A stretch of DNA of 64,000 bases from Turritopsis dohrnii (Eukaryota; Cnidaria; Hydrozoa; Anthoathecata; Oceaniidae), in contig BQMF02000016.1 of NCBI GenBank assembly GCA_027922465.2, positions 1,612,001-1,676,000 of the forward strand, given 5' to 3'. The position numbers were made by a program, and so were the translations under genes. Positions 32,323 to 42,795 of this stretch are shown here, piece by piece. The first letter of the stretch is position 1; each line of letters begins with the position of its first letter. Under the pieces are notes generated by a model. That model saw only the letters and a program-made list of their open reading frames with translations, was not told where the DNA came from and searched no databases.

Positions 32323-33393
32323 TCTATATATTAATAGCCGATTCTCTGTCTGTCTGTCTGTTTGTTTGTTTGTTTGTTTGTTTGTTTGTTTGTAAGTCAC
32401 GCAAAATGCTAGATTGAGTTGTGAGCGAAATTATTTCTTTTTTTGTGTGCGACGTGAGTTCGAAGCAAATACATTGCAACCCCAATCGAACGTGACTTTT
32501 TTTGGCTGATGAACTAATAGGAATAACGTTTTGTTTTTATCATTATTGTTAGTTTTATATTCCACATTATTGACTTGGCTTTGAAAACAGTACATCAACT
32601 AAATACAAAGTCACTAACTGATTAAATATTTTGGACAAAAAGCAGCAGTGGCAGAACGTGGCAGCATATGTTCGGTTTGCCACTAACTCTTGCCTGACTG
32701 TCTGAGACGGGTGAACTTTTTTTTTGAGCAATCAAAATGTTTAAAAACCGATAGGTAAAAAAAGAGTATCATATCAAAACAAAATGTTTTTTTTTTTTTT
32801 TTGCTTTTCTTTTAATAATTTAATTTGTTCTTTTAATTGTTAAGCGTTCTAATCGAACGTTTTTTTATTCTATTTATTCATTTAGCACGTGCTTTTTTTC
32901 TCTCCTCCGTGTGAACTTTTTAAGAAGAGAAACCATTTTCCCCCTGTTTGATAGCACCCATGTTAGAGCGCGTAACGTTTTTAAAACAAAAGCTAATAAA
33001 AAGTTTTTTTTCTCTCTACGTTTTGAGTGCAAATAAATAACACATGAAATTTGGGGTTTTTTGGAACCATTGTTTAAACTGATATTTGATATTTGATTTC
33101 GAATCTGTCGCTAGGATAACTGACGTTTTTTCGGGTCCGCGATACAGGCGATGGGGTGACAAAAAATTTGGGTCTAACTTTTTTGGGAGGGGTCTGTGAC
33201 GTCATCAAAATCTTTGAAGAATGATATCTCTGTAACGGTTGATCGTAGCGGAACGATCCCATACATTTTTTTAATCAGTTTTTCGAGCTCTACAACATGG
33301 TAACACTTTCGGTTGCCAATTCCTTAATTTTATTTTTCGTGAAGTCAACGCATGCTGAACATGGGCGGCGAGCGACGCCGCCTTGGCGGCTAG
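32323..33393 (+). mobile_element. Complete non-autonomous Helitron
   Basis: It begins TCTATATATTAATAGCCGAT immediately after an A and ends GCCGCCTTGGCGGCTAG immediately before a T. These are the hallmarks of Helitrons: a 5' TC, a 3' hairpin (GCCGCC/GGCGGC) followed by CTAG, insertion between A and T, and no target duplication. Length 1071 bp. A (TCTG)/(TTTG) run follows the 5' end. The centre (about 32470-33090) is private to this copy; the outer parts match copies at 42.6-46.5 and 59383-59850. No Rep/helicase; it would depend on an autonomous relative in trans. Confidence 0.88.
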
Positions 33394-33419
33394 TACTTTT
33401 TATTATAAAACACACCTTT

Positions 33420-34000
33420 ACTTGGAGAAAACATTAACCAAGTATAATATTCTTACTATCCATTGATGCGCAAAGCATACTTACATGGCAACTTTCAGAT
33501 GAAGTTTGACCTTCAATGACATACAATTGATCAGACTTTCAATGACTTCTTTAAGAAATTTTCAGTGTTAGCTAGTGAGATACTTATTTTTTTCTTTACA
33601 ACTGAAATTGACCAATAGATACAATCTCTATCTCGCTGTATAATGTCTACTTCTACAAGACTAAGATCTGTACATTTTTTCTAAGTTAACTGTACACCAG
33701 ATATCCTGGGTCATTAAGGCTTTTACAGTGTCACTCCTCAATGATGTTAGTTGCGGAATCAGGATGAGATTGTGAGCAGGATTAGTAGACTTGTATCCTC
33801 TGCAAACCGAAAAGGGCCTTTGGACACAACAGGAGATCTCAGAAAGTAACATTTTTATGAAGGCGTACGCAAATAACAAGAATATCTGTCCAGTCAAATT
33901 TCTTCAACTTTGATTTCTTACAAAGGCTCTTTTTGTAAAATCAAGTAAGGTGAACGGTATATTTTACCTTATAGATAATCGATTGTGTCACACATTTCTA
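33420..34000. other. Intergenic, nothing recognised
   Basis: A 78-codon minus frame (33661-33897) lacks domain resemblance or splice support. Confidence 0.35.
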
Positions 34001-34272
34001 TTAGCCACATTCCTGACATCAACCAGCCTGTTACACGAAAAAATATAATTACTGATGAGACTCAATAACTACTTCTGAGATGTAAAACTTTACTTGTATC
34101 AAAAGAAACATCATTACTTTGCACGTTCTTTTCGAATGTTCACGTGAAGTTTCTAATGACTTTGTAGGGACATATTCAAGAACAACTCTACCAAGTTATA
34201 TAAACGTCCCTAAAGATACATAGCAAATATAGTTTCGTGTAAACAAAACATGATTTTCCGGAATGTGGCTAA
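34001..34272. mobile_element. MITE with TTAGCCACATTCC ends
   Basis: The left end TTAGCCACATTCCTGACATC and the right end GGAATGTGGCTAA are inverted. Subterminal TTACACGAAA/TTTCGTGTAA also pair. It lies just 3' of the 269-residue ORF. Confidence 0.6.
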
Positions 34273-34337
34273 TCAAAGAATAGGCAGTTATCTATTTTTA
34301 CAATTGCCTTTTTGATTATGGAATTGTGTATTTTCGC

Positions 34338-35147
34338 TCAGATATCAGTGAGTTGATTCAGAAATTTTTCGCTAATATAAAACCGGAGATAAATCTTTAA
34401 ACCAGCTCTTTCATCGATGTTCAATTCACAAACGGCATTTCTTCGATGTCTAGGAAAATCTAACCACGATATGTTCGTATCTAGAAAGGCGTTGTATTCC
34501 TCTAATGAGTGTGAACCCTTCAATGATTCTGTTACAGTGGATGCATTGTCCATGGTCAAACTTCGTGTAACTTGTTTCCTTTTGCTCTTGTCTTTTTTAA
34601 CAGCGGATAATCCGTTGTCGCTGTTTTTTTGCAATTCATCAAAGGCCATGCTTCTTGAGAACCACTTGAAATACCTTAGTTTTAAGCTATATCCTATAGT
34701 GTATCTCCTTGAAATGATTGTTTTAGATGAATGATCGTTCCTTTTGACGCTTTCATCGACTTGATTGGGTTTCTGCTTCTGAATCTCATCAGTAGCACCC
34801 CTGTGTTTTTCAACCTCATTCTTGGGGTCTTTTGAAATTAAATCGATGTCGTTTTTGCTGTTCATTCTGTAATTTGTATGATCGTCCAACTCTTGTTTAC
34901 TTGGATCAATAGCGGTACTAACTGTCTTTTCGTTTACTCTGCTAGCTTGGGCTACAGATTGAAACTGTCCTTTTGATTTGCACTCTGTGGGATTATGATG
35001 GGAATGAGATATCTCACGAGATAGCACAGCAAATCCTTCTGTAGCATTTTCCTGAGCTAGAACCATATTATTATTGATGTTGTCTCTACGACAGAAAGAA
35101 ATTCCTGCTAGAAGAAGTATGGTGTCTGTATCAAACTTTTCGGCCAT
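34338..35147 (-). CDS. Hypothetical 269-residue hydrophilic protein
   Basis: The ATG at 35147 (MAEKFDTDTILLLAGISFC...) opens 269 codons to a stop at 34338, the longest unbroken frame outside the ShKT locus. The chain is highly polar: a Ser/Asn/Lys/Glu-rich central part (around residues 40-150), a basic/aromatic patch (SRRYTIGYSLKLRYFKWFSR) and an acidic C-terminal third. There is no signal peptide, no cysteine pattern and no transmembrane helix that I can defend. An acceptor-like CACTGCAG lies about 20 nt before the ATG, so it may be the last exon of a larger gene. I recognise no family. A true gene is likely from length and composition, but not certain. Confidence 0.5.
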   Translation of the reverse strand: MAEKFDTDTILLLAGISFCRRDNINNNMVLAQENATEGFAVLSREISHSHHNPTECKSKGQFQSVAQASRVNEKTVSTAIDPSKQELDDHTNYRMNSKNDIDLISKDPKNEVEKHRGATDEIQKQKPNQVDESVKRNDHSSKTIISRRYTIGYSLKLRYFKWFSRSMAFDELQKNSDNGLSAVKKDKSKRKQVTRSLTMDNASTVTESLKGSHSLEEYNAFLDTNISWLDFPRHRRNAVCELNIDERAGLKIYLRFYISEKFLNQLTDI

Positions 35148-35609
35148 TATCCAAATATGAAGCAACCTGCAGTGTCAAAACAGAATATGACTGAAAGCAG
35201 GATTACGTATGCCTGGAATGAACAAAAAATAACGCAAAATACCGCAACATGTATATTGTCTCATAAATCCATACTATCACTCTATTTACATAAAACTACA
35301 TTCAACGATTTTGTCGTTTACTTTTTTTAATAATCTTTTTCATTACTACGATTGTGACGAATTAAAGAAATGAAAGATATTTTTAATTGTGATTTGTTTT
35401 TATTTCTACAAAAGAAGTTATTCATATTGTTCAAATCAAAATTAGAAAATGAAAGCAGATTTCTCGGGTTAATGAGAAAAAAGAATCGAATTACGAAAAG
35501 AATTTGTTTATTTAAATATGAAACAGGTGCATACAGTATTTTTACACTATAAAATAATTTTTCGGACCAGGAGGGGTGTATTTAAGAGCAGTCGCACAGA
35601 TCATTTGAC

Positions 35610-36182
35610 TACACGCTGTTTGATAAGAACCTGAGGCTGGCTGTTCTTATTTTTCGAACCCTTTTCACCCTGAATTGGTCTCACTTTGTTCTTGGATTTA
35701 AGAACACAGTTTCAGAATTCAGCCTCAATATGTTCTTATTTATGAAACTTCCAGTTAACACTTTTGCTGCAAGCTTTGTTCTTGCTTCCATCTTGGCCAT
35801 TCGAATTAATTTTTACGCAGCTTGGTAGTGAAACAAATATATATTAAACTGGTAGCCATTCGGTACTAACCCGATATGAGCATGCGAGTTTTAAAGCAGA
35901 TCGCAAGTTGCGCCTTCATTAAGATATTTCGCAAATTTATCGAAGGTTAAATGAAAAACAGTCACAAGTGAAAAAACAATTTATTTCTAAACTATTCTCG
36001 AGAGAATTCAAATCTTGCTGGTATTATTCTTATTTTAGTAGAAAAATCAGACGCAGACTGTTCTTAAATTTCAGAACAATGAAGAATGAGCCTTAGGTTG
36101 TTCTTACTTTTTGTTTTCATTTTCGAGCCAAATCTGAGGCTCATATTAATTTATAATTGTTCTTATAAAAAAAAGCGTGTAT
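35610..36182. mobile_element. Foldback element with TACACGC ends, copy 2
   Basis: It starts TACACGCTGTTTGATAAGAA and ends TTCTTATAAAAAAAAGCGTG followed by TA. The interior has repeated GAGGCTG/TTCTTATTT words in both orientations, as in 4768-5237. No ORF. It lies about 80 bp from the GACGTC element. Confidence 0.65.
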
Positions 36183-36287
36183 CTAAAATATTTCCATTGT
36201 GAAGATCTTAATACAAACTAAAATTCCTTTTTCAGAAGAAAGTTGTCGCATAATATTGTCCCAGCGGGCACAAAGACGTCTTTCCAA

Positions 36288-36720
36288 GACGTCCCTAAGA
36301 CGTCGCAAAATGGTCGTGAAGTGGGAATCTCAAAAGACGTCCCAATCACATCTTCACTAAGACGTCTCGATGACATCCCAACGACAACATAACGACGTTG
36401 CAGGATTATGAAACTTACGTTGTAGAGATGTCGTACAGGCGTCTTGAAAAGACGTCCCTAAAACGTCGCGAAATGGTCGCGAAAAGGGAATCTCAAAAGA
36501 CGTCCCAATCACATCTTCACTGAGACGTCTCGATGACATCCCAACGACATCGTAACGACGTCGCAGGAGTATGAAATTTACTCGTTCATCTTCGTAAAGT
36601 CGTCGTAGAGACGTCTTTCCAAGACGTCCCTGAGACGTCGCTCAATGGTCACGGAGTGGGATCCTCAGAAGACGTCCCAATCACATCTTCACTGAGACGT
36701 CTCGATGACAGGATATTGCA
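36288..36720. repeat. Tandem units of about 163-172 bp
   Basis: The word ACGTCCCTAAGACGTCGC and its variants recur near 36290, 36455 and 36627, each followed by AATGGTC and later CACATCTTCACTGAGACG. Three units. Confidence 0.75.
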
Positions 36721-36903
36721 ACGACTTCAATCTCTGGCCGTAACGACATCGTAGAGACGTCCGACTAACAAACTCCTTTTTCTGGGATCATAGGCCATCT
36801 ATGTTGGGATCATCAAAACAACAAAACATACAAATTCAATAAATGTCTCCTTTTTAATTCTTTTTAAACGTTTACAACGCAACAATTTACAGTTCAACAT
36901 ATA

Positions 36904-37127
36904 CAGTGTGTTTCATAGTGTTGGAAACCATTAAAAATTTAATTACATTTTTCCAATACATTTTTCTTCATTTTTCAAAAAAACACTTTTTCATTTTTCA
37001 CAAAAAATCCTAGCCGAAAGAGCTTGAAAGTGGCTTTCCATCGATGTAAAAATTATTTTGAAATTCAGTATATTCATTTAAAAAAGCAGCTTTAAAATTT
37101 CCGTTTCCAACACTATGAAACACACTG
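36904..37127. mobile_element. Mariner-like MITE with CAGTGTGTTTCATAGTG ends
   Basis: The left end CAGTGTGTTTCATAGTGTTG and the right end CAACACTATGAAACACACTG are perfect inverted copies flanked by TA on both sides. 224 bp. A 5'-truncated copy is at 50478-50676. Confidence 0.8.
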
Positions 37128-37439
37128 TACTAGCTAATTTATCATTAAGTTATAAAATTTTGAATCACATGTATTTCCACATTTAAAACTCCCTTCGGTT
37201 AGCCGTTTTGAAATTTCCAGTTTACCTTTGCCATGTTTAATTAATTCTTCTAAGTTTTATCTAAGCGTCTTTTACCGAAACTTATGTTACATGTGTCATT
37301 ATTAACAGTATTAACCTTTTCTAACAAGAACGTCTTTGCTTTTGAAACTTTCTATATCACATGTGAATTTTATAACCCGGGAATTTCTTTTTGTCTTTTT
37401 GATTGGTTTATTTTAAATTCTTTAAATCATGCAACTGTA

Positions 37440-38042
37440 CAGTGTGTTTCAAAAATAAGGCTACCCAAAAAATTATTCACTGTAGCGTTTGACATGATTG
37501 TTAAAATATGAAAAGTTTTATACCGAAAGAAAGAGAAAGAGAAGGGCTTCCTAATGACATTGAAATGTTAAATATTCCAGAAATTATAAGGGATTTTATC
37601 CGACATTTTATTAGTCTGATTTTTTATGATCAATTAACACTTCGATATAATAGCAGTTAAGTCGTAAAAAATCTATTAAAACACTATTAACACTATTAAA
37701 AGCACAAATATCTTTTTTGTTTCTCTGCACGTGCTGTACACAACACAGCTCTTCTCCTCAGCTTTAGCTACTGCACACGTCTTAAGTGCAAAAATAAGTT
37801 TCTCATACGGGAGTTTGTTAATTACTTCCCACTTAATTACAAAGAAAGTTGTAAATTTATTCAAATTTTAATCACAACAGTAAGTAATTTCTATTATATC
37901 GAAGTGTCGATTGATCATAAAAAATCAGACTAATAAAATGTCGGATAAAATCCCTTATAACTGCTGAAATATTTAAATTAAGAATCATGTCAAACGCTAC
38001 AGTGAATAATTTTTTGGGTAGCCTTATTTTTGAAACACACTG
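37440..38042. mobile_element. Mariner-like foldback element with CAGTGTGTTTCAAAAATA ends
   Basis: TA flanks both ends. The left arm (CAGTGTGTTTCAAAAATAAG, then GGCTACCC and CACTGTAGCG) and the right arm are inverted copies that continue inward for well over 150 bp. The result is a 603-bp snapback around a loop near 37690-37870. A 62-codon frame in the loop is not convincing. Confidence 0.75.
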
Positions 38043-38699
38043 TAGTAAAACCTATTCGATGAATCTTTGTTGACTAATCGCTTTTGAAAGTTTATAATTC
38101 TTTCGAAAGTCATAATTTAATCTATATAATCCAAAAACGTCGTGAAAGCATCCCTCACACGACCAAGAAAAAGAATTGGTACGAATGTAAATTCCATATG
38201 GAGTATGTTGCTGTTACTCAAAATTTACTGTTTAATGACTGCCTAGCGAAATTTGAAAAAAATTTTCAGGTCCCAAATTGATCGTAAAAGGATCCCAATT
38301 GCGACATCCCATTTTCAGACGTCTCTAAGACGTCGCAAAATGATCCTAAATTAATAATTGTTTCGAAGGTCGTTACTTAATCTGTATAAAGACGTCCCAA
38401 AAACGTCGTAAAATCATCCCTCACACGATCAATAAACAGAGTTCGATACGAATGTAAATTCCATTATAAGCATGTTAATTGATTTATACTGTTTAATGAC
38501 TTCAGAATAAAATTTGAAAAATTTTATCAGGTCCCAAATTGATCATAAAAGGATCCCAATTGCGACGTCCCATTTTCAGACGTCCCTACGACGTCGCAAA
38601 ATGATCTCAAAACCAAACGACCATTTTACGATTAAATTGAGACGTCTCAAAGACGTCTTGTGCCCACTGGGGTAGTAGTTTTGTAAAGAATCGCGCAAT

Positions 38700-39150
38700 A
38701 ATAAGAGTGTGATTACTGCACTGAATTTAAACCGGTTTGAGAATAGGAATGGAGTCAATAGCTGTGTTTATAACTGACTCGTTGTAACAATGCTGCCTTG
38801 TCTGTAGACCAAATTAAGACTTAAAATTTTCACCTTAATCGACCCTTGAAATGAGTATAACTTTTTTGTTCTTTAATTTGGTTGCTAGACCAGATTTTTA
38901 TATCATTAGATAGACATTTCTTCAAGCTTTTTAAAAATGCATAATAGTCAATGAAAATAGATATCGCAAAAGCTATGGATTTTTTCTAGTGTATATGTGA
39001 GCTGTGAAAGAGCTCAGGGATCTGCAACGGTAGGATCGTGAAGAACTTAAGCAGATTAGGTGGTATAAATATAAAGTTCCTGCAAAAGAAGTTACGATGG
39101 CTGCAAGAATTGTAATATCTTTAACTGAAATATATGGGTGATATAAGTTA
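38700..39150. other. Intergenic, nothing recognised
   Basis: No coding or repeat signal found. Confidence 0.35.
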
Positions 39151-39163
39151 AAGTCTGTCTCAA

Positions 39164-39879
39164 CATGGAGGTATAAAACAGAAGGAGAACGAACTCAAAA
39201 TCTGCTATTGTACTATCCGTGATGCGCTGCATTGTTTAAGTCCTCAGTGTGTAATAACATATAATTGCTATCATCTTGCATAATTTTTATAATTTTGCGT
39301 TCTTGCGTGAAAATTTCGTTCATATCAATTCTCCAATGTGATTAAAGATCGTTAGGGTAAAGTTCTTAGCATGCATAATCTGTAGGAATTGGGAGAATTA
39401 TGCAAAAACGTCACAAATATGCAACGAAAACATTGCAACTTTAGGTCTATATATCTTGTGATCCCCTCAAGCAGTTTCGCCGAGCTTCAGTTTTTGAAGA
39501 GAGAATAATCCTAAGTTTTTGCACGTACCGCGGCACTATCGAGGCGCATTTAAGTCAGAAGATATGTAGATTGGAACTTATACATGAATTACGCGATATC
39601 TTCAACTCTGTATAAAAACATAGATTTTCATTTGTTTCTCAAGGAAGCTTTAGTTTTAATAATCTGCTTGTCACTATGCAGCAAGTTGATCCGTTGTTAT
39701 AATGGATGATATTTGGTTTTTAAATTGTCGTTAATTTTTAAAAAAGTATTCGTTTCACCGACAACCAGCCGAAAGCGCATCACGGATGACATCAAAGTGA
39801 TACCGCAATGAATAGAATAGTCATTATCTGAATAATAGAAAAATAAGAGTTCGTTCTCCTTCTGTTTTATACCTCCATG
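39164..39879. mobile_element. 716-bp TIR element with perfect 7-bp target duplication
   Basis: The left end CATGGAGGTATAAAACAGAA and the right end TTCTGTTTTATACCTCCATG are inverted for over 30 bp; subterminal GATGCGC/GCGCATC words also pair. GTCTCAA flanks both sides exactly (39157-39163 and 39880-39886). No ORF. The 7-bp duplication excludes Tc1/mariner and Harbinger; I cannot place it in a superfamily. Confidence 0.75.
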
Positions 39880-40109
39880 GTCTCAATATAATTGGCAGTG
39901 GAAACAAATTACCTCATAACTTTTGATAGCCACTTCCGATTCCATTGCATGTTTTAGATAATCAAAAGCACTATATTTGAGTATATTTTTGGTTGAAAAA
40001 TTCGCGATTTTTAGCGGTTAAATTTGCAATTTAAAAAATAAAGCTTTTTTTCTACTTAAGCTATAACTTTCATTTCTGCACCAGTGGTAGCCCTGCCTTA
40101 GGCAAAGAA

Positions 40110-42355
40110 AGTTATAAAGTTTGAAGGCAAACCAATGGGTCGTTCAGAAGATATGGGACACGAAGTACCCCTCAGTAGCGATTTTATGCGAAACATCAAA
40201 TCTCCAACTTTCAATAAAAAACGACCGGCTAATGAGTAACCTGAACAAGCTGCTTCTCGAGTTGAAGCCGACATCAGTTGTCGAGGGAAAATGAACAGCC
40301 TGAGCAAGCTGCTGCCCCCATTGAAACGCAACATCAACGTCAACAATTGCTAAGAGAAAATAAGCGACTGGAACAAGCCGCTGCTCTTCATGCAGCTGAT
40401 GCACAACGACACCATAGAGAAACTTTTTGTTGCACAAAAGGTAATACTTGCAAATTTACTAGATTATCCGCTTGAGTTACAGAATCTTTTACTCGATGAT
40501 TCTAAACTGAGTGGACATTTCCATAAGTATATTAGAGTTTATAATAATGCATTTAGTTTTGCTTCTCTGTCAGCTAACCTACGTCTGCGTCCAGGAAATG
40601 GACCTCCATGCTTTAGGATATGTTGACAACTGCTACATAGGTATGCAGCACTGCATGTTCATGAAAACTAAGTGCCTATATTAGCCAACTTTATATTATT
40701 GAAGCTGATAATCCGTTTCACATGCGTATGCAAGACGCCTTCCAATGCGGATTGCAACAGAGACTTGATGGAGCAAAACAAACGGTCATTAATAGAGTTT
40801 CACCTTATGTCTCAGCGTATTGTAACTTGATACAGATCGAACGGGAAGAGGAAGAAAGAACGTTTTTAGATAATAGACCAACCAATATGCGAGAAAGCGA
40901 AGACAGGAGGAGAGAAAATGTCCCACATCACGAAGAAGTCGCAGCAATTTTTGTAGGTAATGCACCTCCCGCTGGTAGAAATAAAATTACACAATTGCAG
41001 TATTATATCTTTTGTGTTGCCATTAGGCGTGAATTATCTGCTCTACATTTAACTGGAAATTTTTTTCAATAGTTTGTTGTTGACAGCTATGTCAAAGTGG
41101 AGGGACTCGACTTCATACGCCAGAACCAAGAACAATTACGGGTCGAAAGCTACATAGGTTTGATGATGAACTATTTGAAAGAAGCTGTTCATGAACGGAA
41201 CCTTCGTGCTGGTAATATCGTTGTAATACCATCTACCGTTTCTGTTTCACCTAGGGATACGCACCAATTGTACCTAGATGCTATGACATAAGTTTCAAAA
41301 AAAGGCAAGCCGGATTTAATTTTTAATTTTACATGTAATCCTAAATGGGCTGAAATTGTTCAAAATCTTTTTCGTGGTCAAACCGCATCGGATAGACCAG
41401 ATCTGCTTACACTAGTATTCAAATTGAATTTGGAAGTTCTTAAAAAACGATATTATCAGAGATTCTGTTCTGAGTGTTTCTTGTAGCACATGTGCATGTT
41501 ATAAAATTTCAGAAAAGGGCTTTACCTCATGTGCACATGCTGTTACATCTTCGTAACGAAGTTAAGTTGCGCAATGCTGATGACATTGCTGACATTGACT
41601 TTTTGATATCAGCACGAATTCTGAATCAGGATCAAAAACCAGAACTTTACCAAATCATCAAATGGTCCAGGGTCCGTGTGGCCATTTGAATGTGTCTTTA
41701 CCGTGTATGCAAGATGGTAAATGCAGGAAAAGTTTTCCAAAGCAGTTCAACAATAGAACTGTTTTAAATGTGGATTGCTATCCTTTATATCACTGACGGA
41801 AGACCTTTTCGAATTCGAAATATGGATCTTCACAACAGATGGATCGTCCCGTACAACCATTTTCTCAGTAAAGAGTACAATGCAGATATAAAACTCGAGG
41901 CTTGTGTTTCCATTAAAAGTGTCAAGTATTTGTAGAAATAAATTTACAAAGGACATGATACTACTCACATTGAAATCAACGAACTTATCGATCACGATGA
42001 AATTGAAAGCCTTTAGATGCAAAGCATCTTTGATGCTCTTTTCCAATGCATACTCAAAGTTATGCTACTTTACGACTTCCTGTTCACCTTCCAAATGAGC
42101 ACCAGATTTTCCTTAGAGAAGGGACAGGAACAAGCAGCACTGGAAATATGACAAGAGCGCACCAAGTTAACTGCTTGGCTCAATGTTTATGTTCTGGTAT
42201 TCCCCACCATTACGTGTTTCAAGCACGGCAACATAAGTGGGTGACACCGCAACGTGGAGCAGAAAAAAATGTACAATGCTAGTATTTTCTAGGTGAAAGG
42301 CAATTCTTGCATGTTCTTGGTTCGACTTCCTTTGAAAACCTTAGAATTGTTAATT
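40110..42355 (+). pseudogene. Decayed Helitron Rep (RepHel N-terminal region)
   Basis: Read across several frames on the plus strand, the translation follows the Helitron_like_N/Rep family in order. First comes an N-terminal segment with IRVYNNAFSFASL (about 40530). Next is DSYVKVEGLDFIRQNQEQLR (about 41083-41140), then TCNPKWAEI (about 41333). The HUH motif follows as PHVHMLL (HVH at 41528-41536), then a GKCRKSFPK segment (about 41717), and finally a HVLGSTSFENLRIV-like segment near 42310-42350. Frameshifts and stops interrupt it, including stops at 41933 and 41939 within the Tyr-containing catalytic block ahead of YKGHD. The helicase domain is missing. This is a dead relic of an autonomous Helitron, possibly of the family around it. 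Confidence 0.85.
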
Positions 42356-42429
42356 TAATTTTTTATTGGTCTTTTAGGGAAGCATTATTGCGTTGGACCA
42401 TCATTTCTAATTCAATACAACGTTGTTTT

Positions 42430-42600
42430 TAGTAAATTAATCGTCATAAAGCGTCCGTACAAACGTTACTTATGGTTTTGCCGTTTTGACATCAAAATTC
42501 GATGTTGCCTTGTTTCTTCCATTTCGACCATGACAATTAAACACGACTTCGACACAACGTTGACAAAATGTCTTTTTTAATCGTCATAAAGCGTCCCCCT
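42430..42600. repeat. Direct repeat AATCGTCATAAAGCGTCC
   Basis: The 18-mer occurs at about 42439 and 42580, bracketing a segment of about 140 bp at the junction between the Rep relic and the Helitron 5' end. Confidence 0.6.
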
Positions 42601-42604
42601 CCCC

Positions 42605-42795
42605 CCAAACGTCAGTTATTCCTTTTGGTTACCGAGATAATCTTCCCTAAACGTCGAATTCGATTTGGGTCTCAATGCAATGGTTTCGCACTGACGTCGC
42701 ACAAAATAAAATGAAATAATCACTCTTACAACTCAATCTACCATTTTGCGTGACAAACAAACAGACAAACAGAGAATCGACTATTAATATATAGA
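42605..42795 (-). mobile_element. Helitron 5' end fragment, head-to-head with the next copy
   Basis: On the minus strand it starts TCTATATATTAATAGTCGAT at 42795 and matches the first roughly 190 bp of the 59383-59850 copy, then stops near a C-rich run at 42597-42605. No 3' terminus is found. Confidence 0.7.

Larger units (their letters stand above)
36260..38671. mobile_element. GACGTC-rich DNA transposon, copy 2, with nested insertions
   Basis: The left end CCCAGCGGGCACAAAGACGT and the right end GACGTCTTGTGCCCACTGGG are inverted. GT flanks both sides, a 2-bp duplication like the TA of copy 1. The left part has three GACGTC-rich units of about 163-172 bp; the right part has units related to the 123-bp repeats of copy 1. 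Two mariner-like MITEs (36904-37127 and 37440-38042) sit in the middle, so the element is older than both. No transposase. Confidence 0.75.

Noticed and set aside
33074..33262. Small conserved peptide (RPKFFVTPSPVSRT) antisense in Helitron copies
   Set aside because: A similar peptide appears in the 59.4-kb copy, but only because the two Helitron copies share DNA; it has no consistent start or stop and other copies break it.
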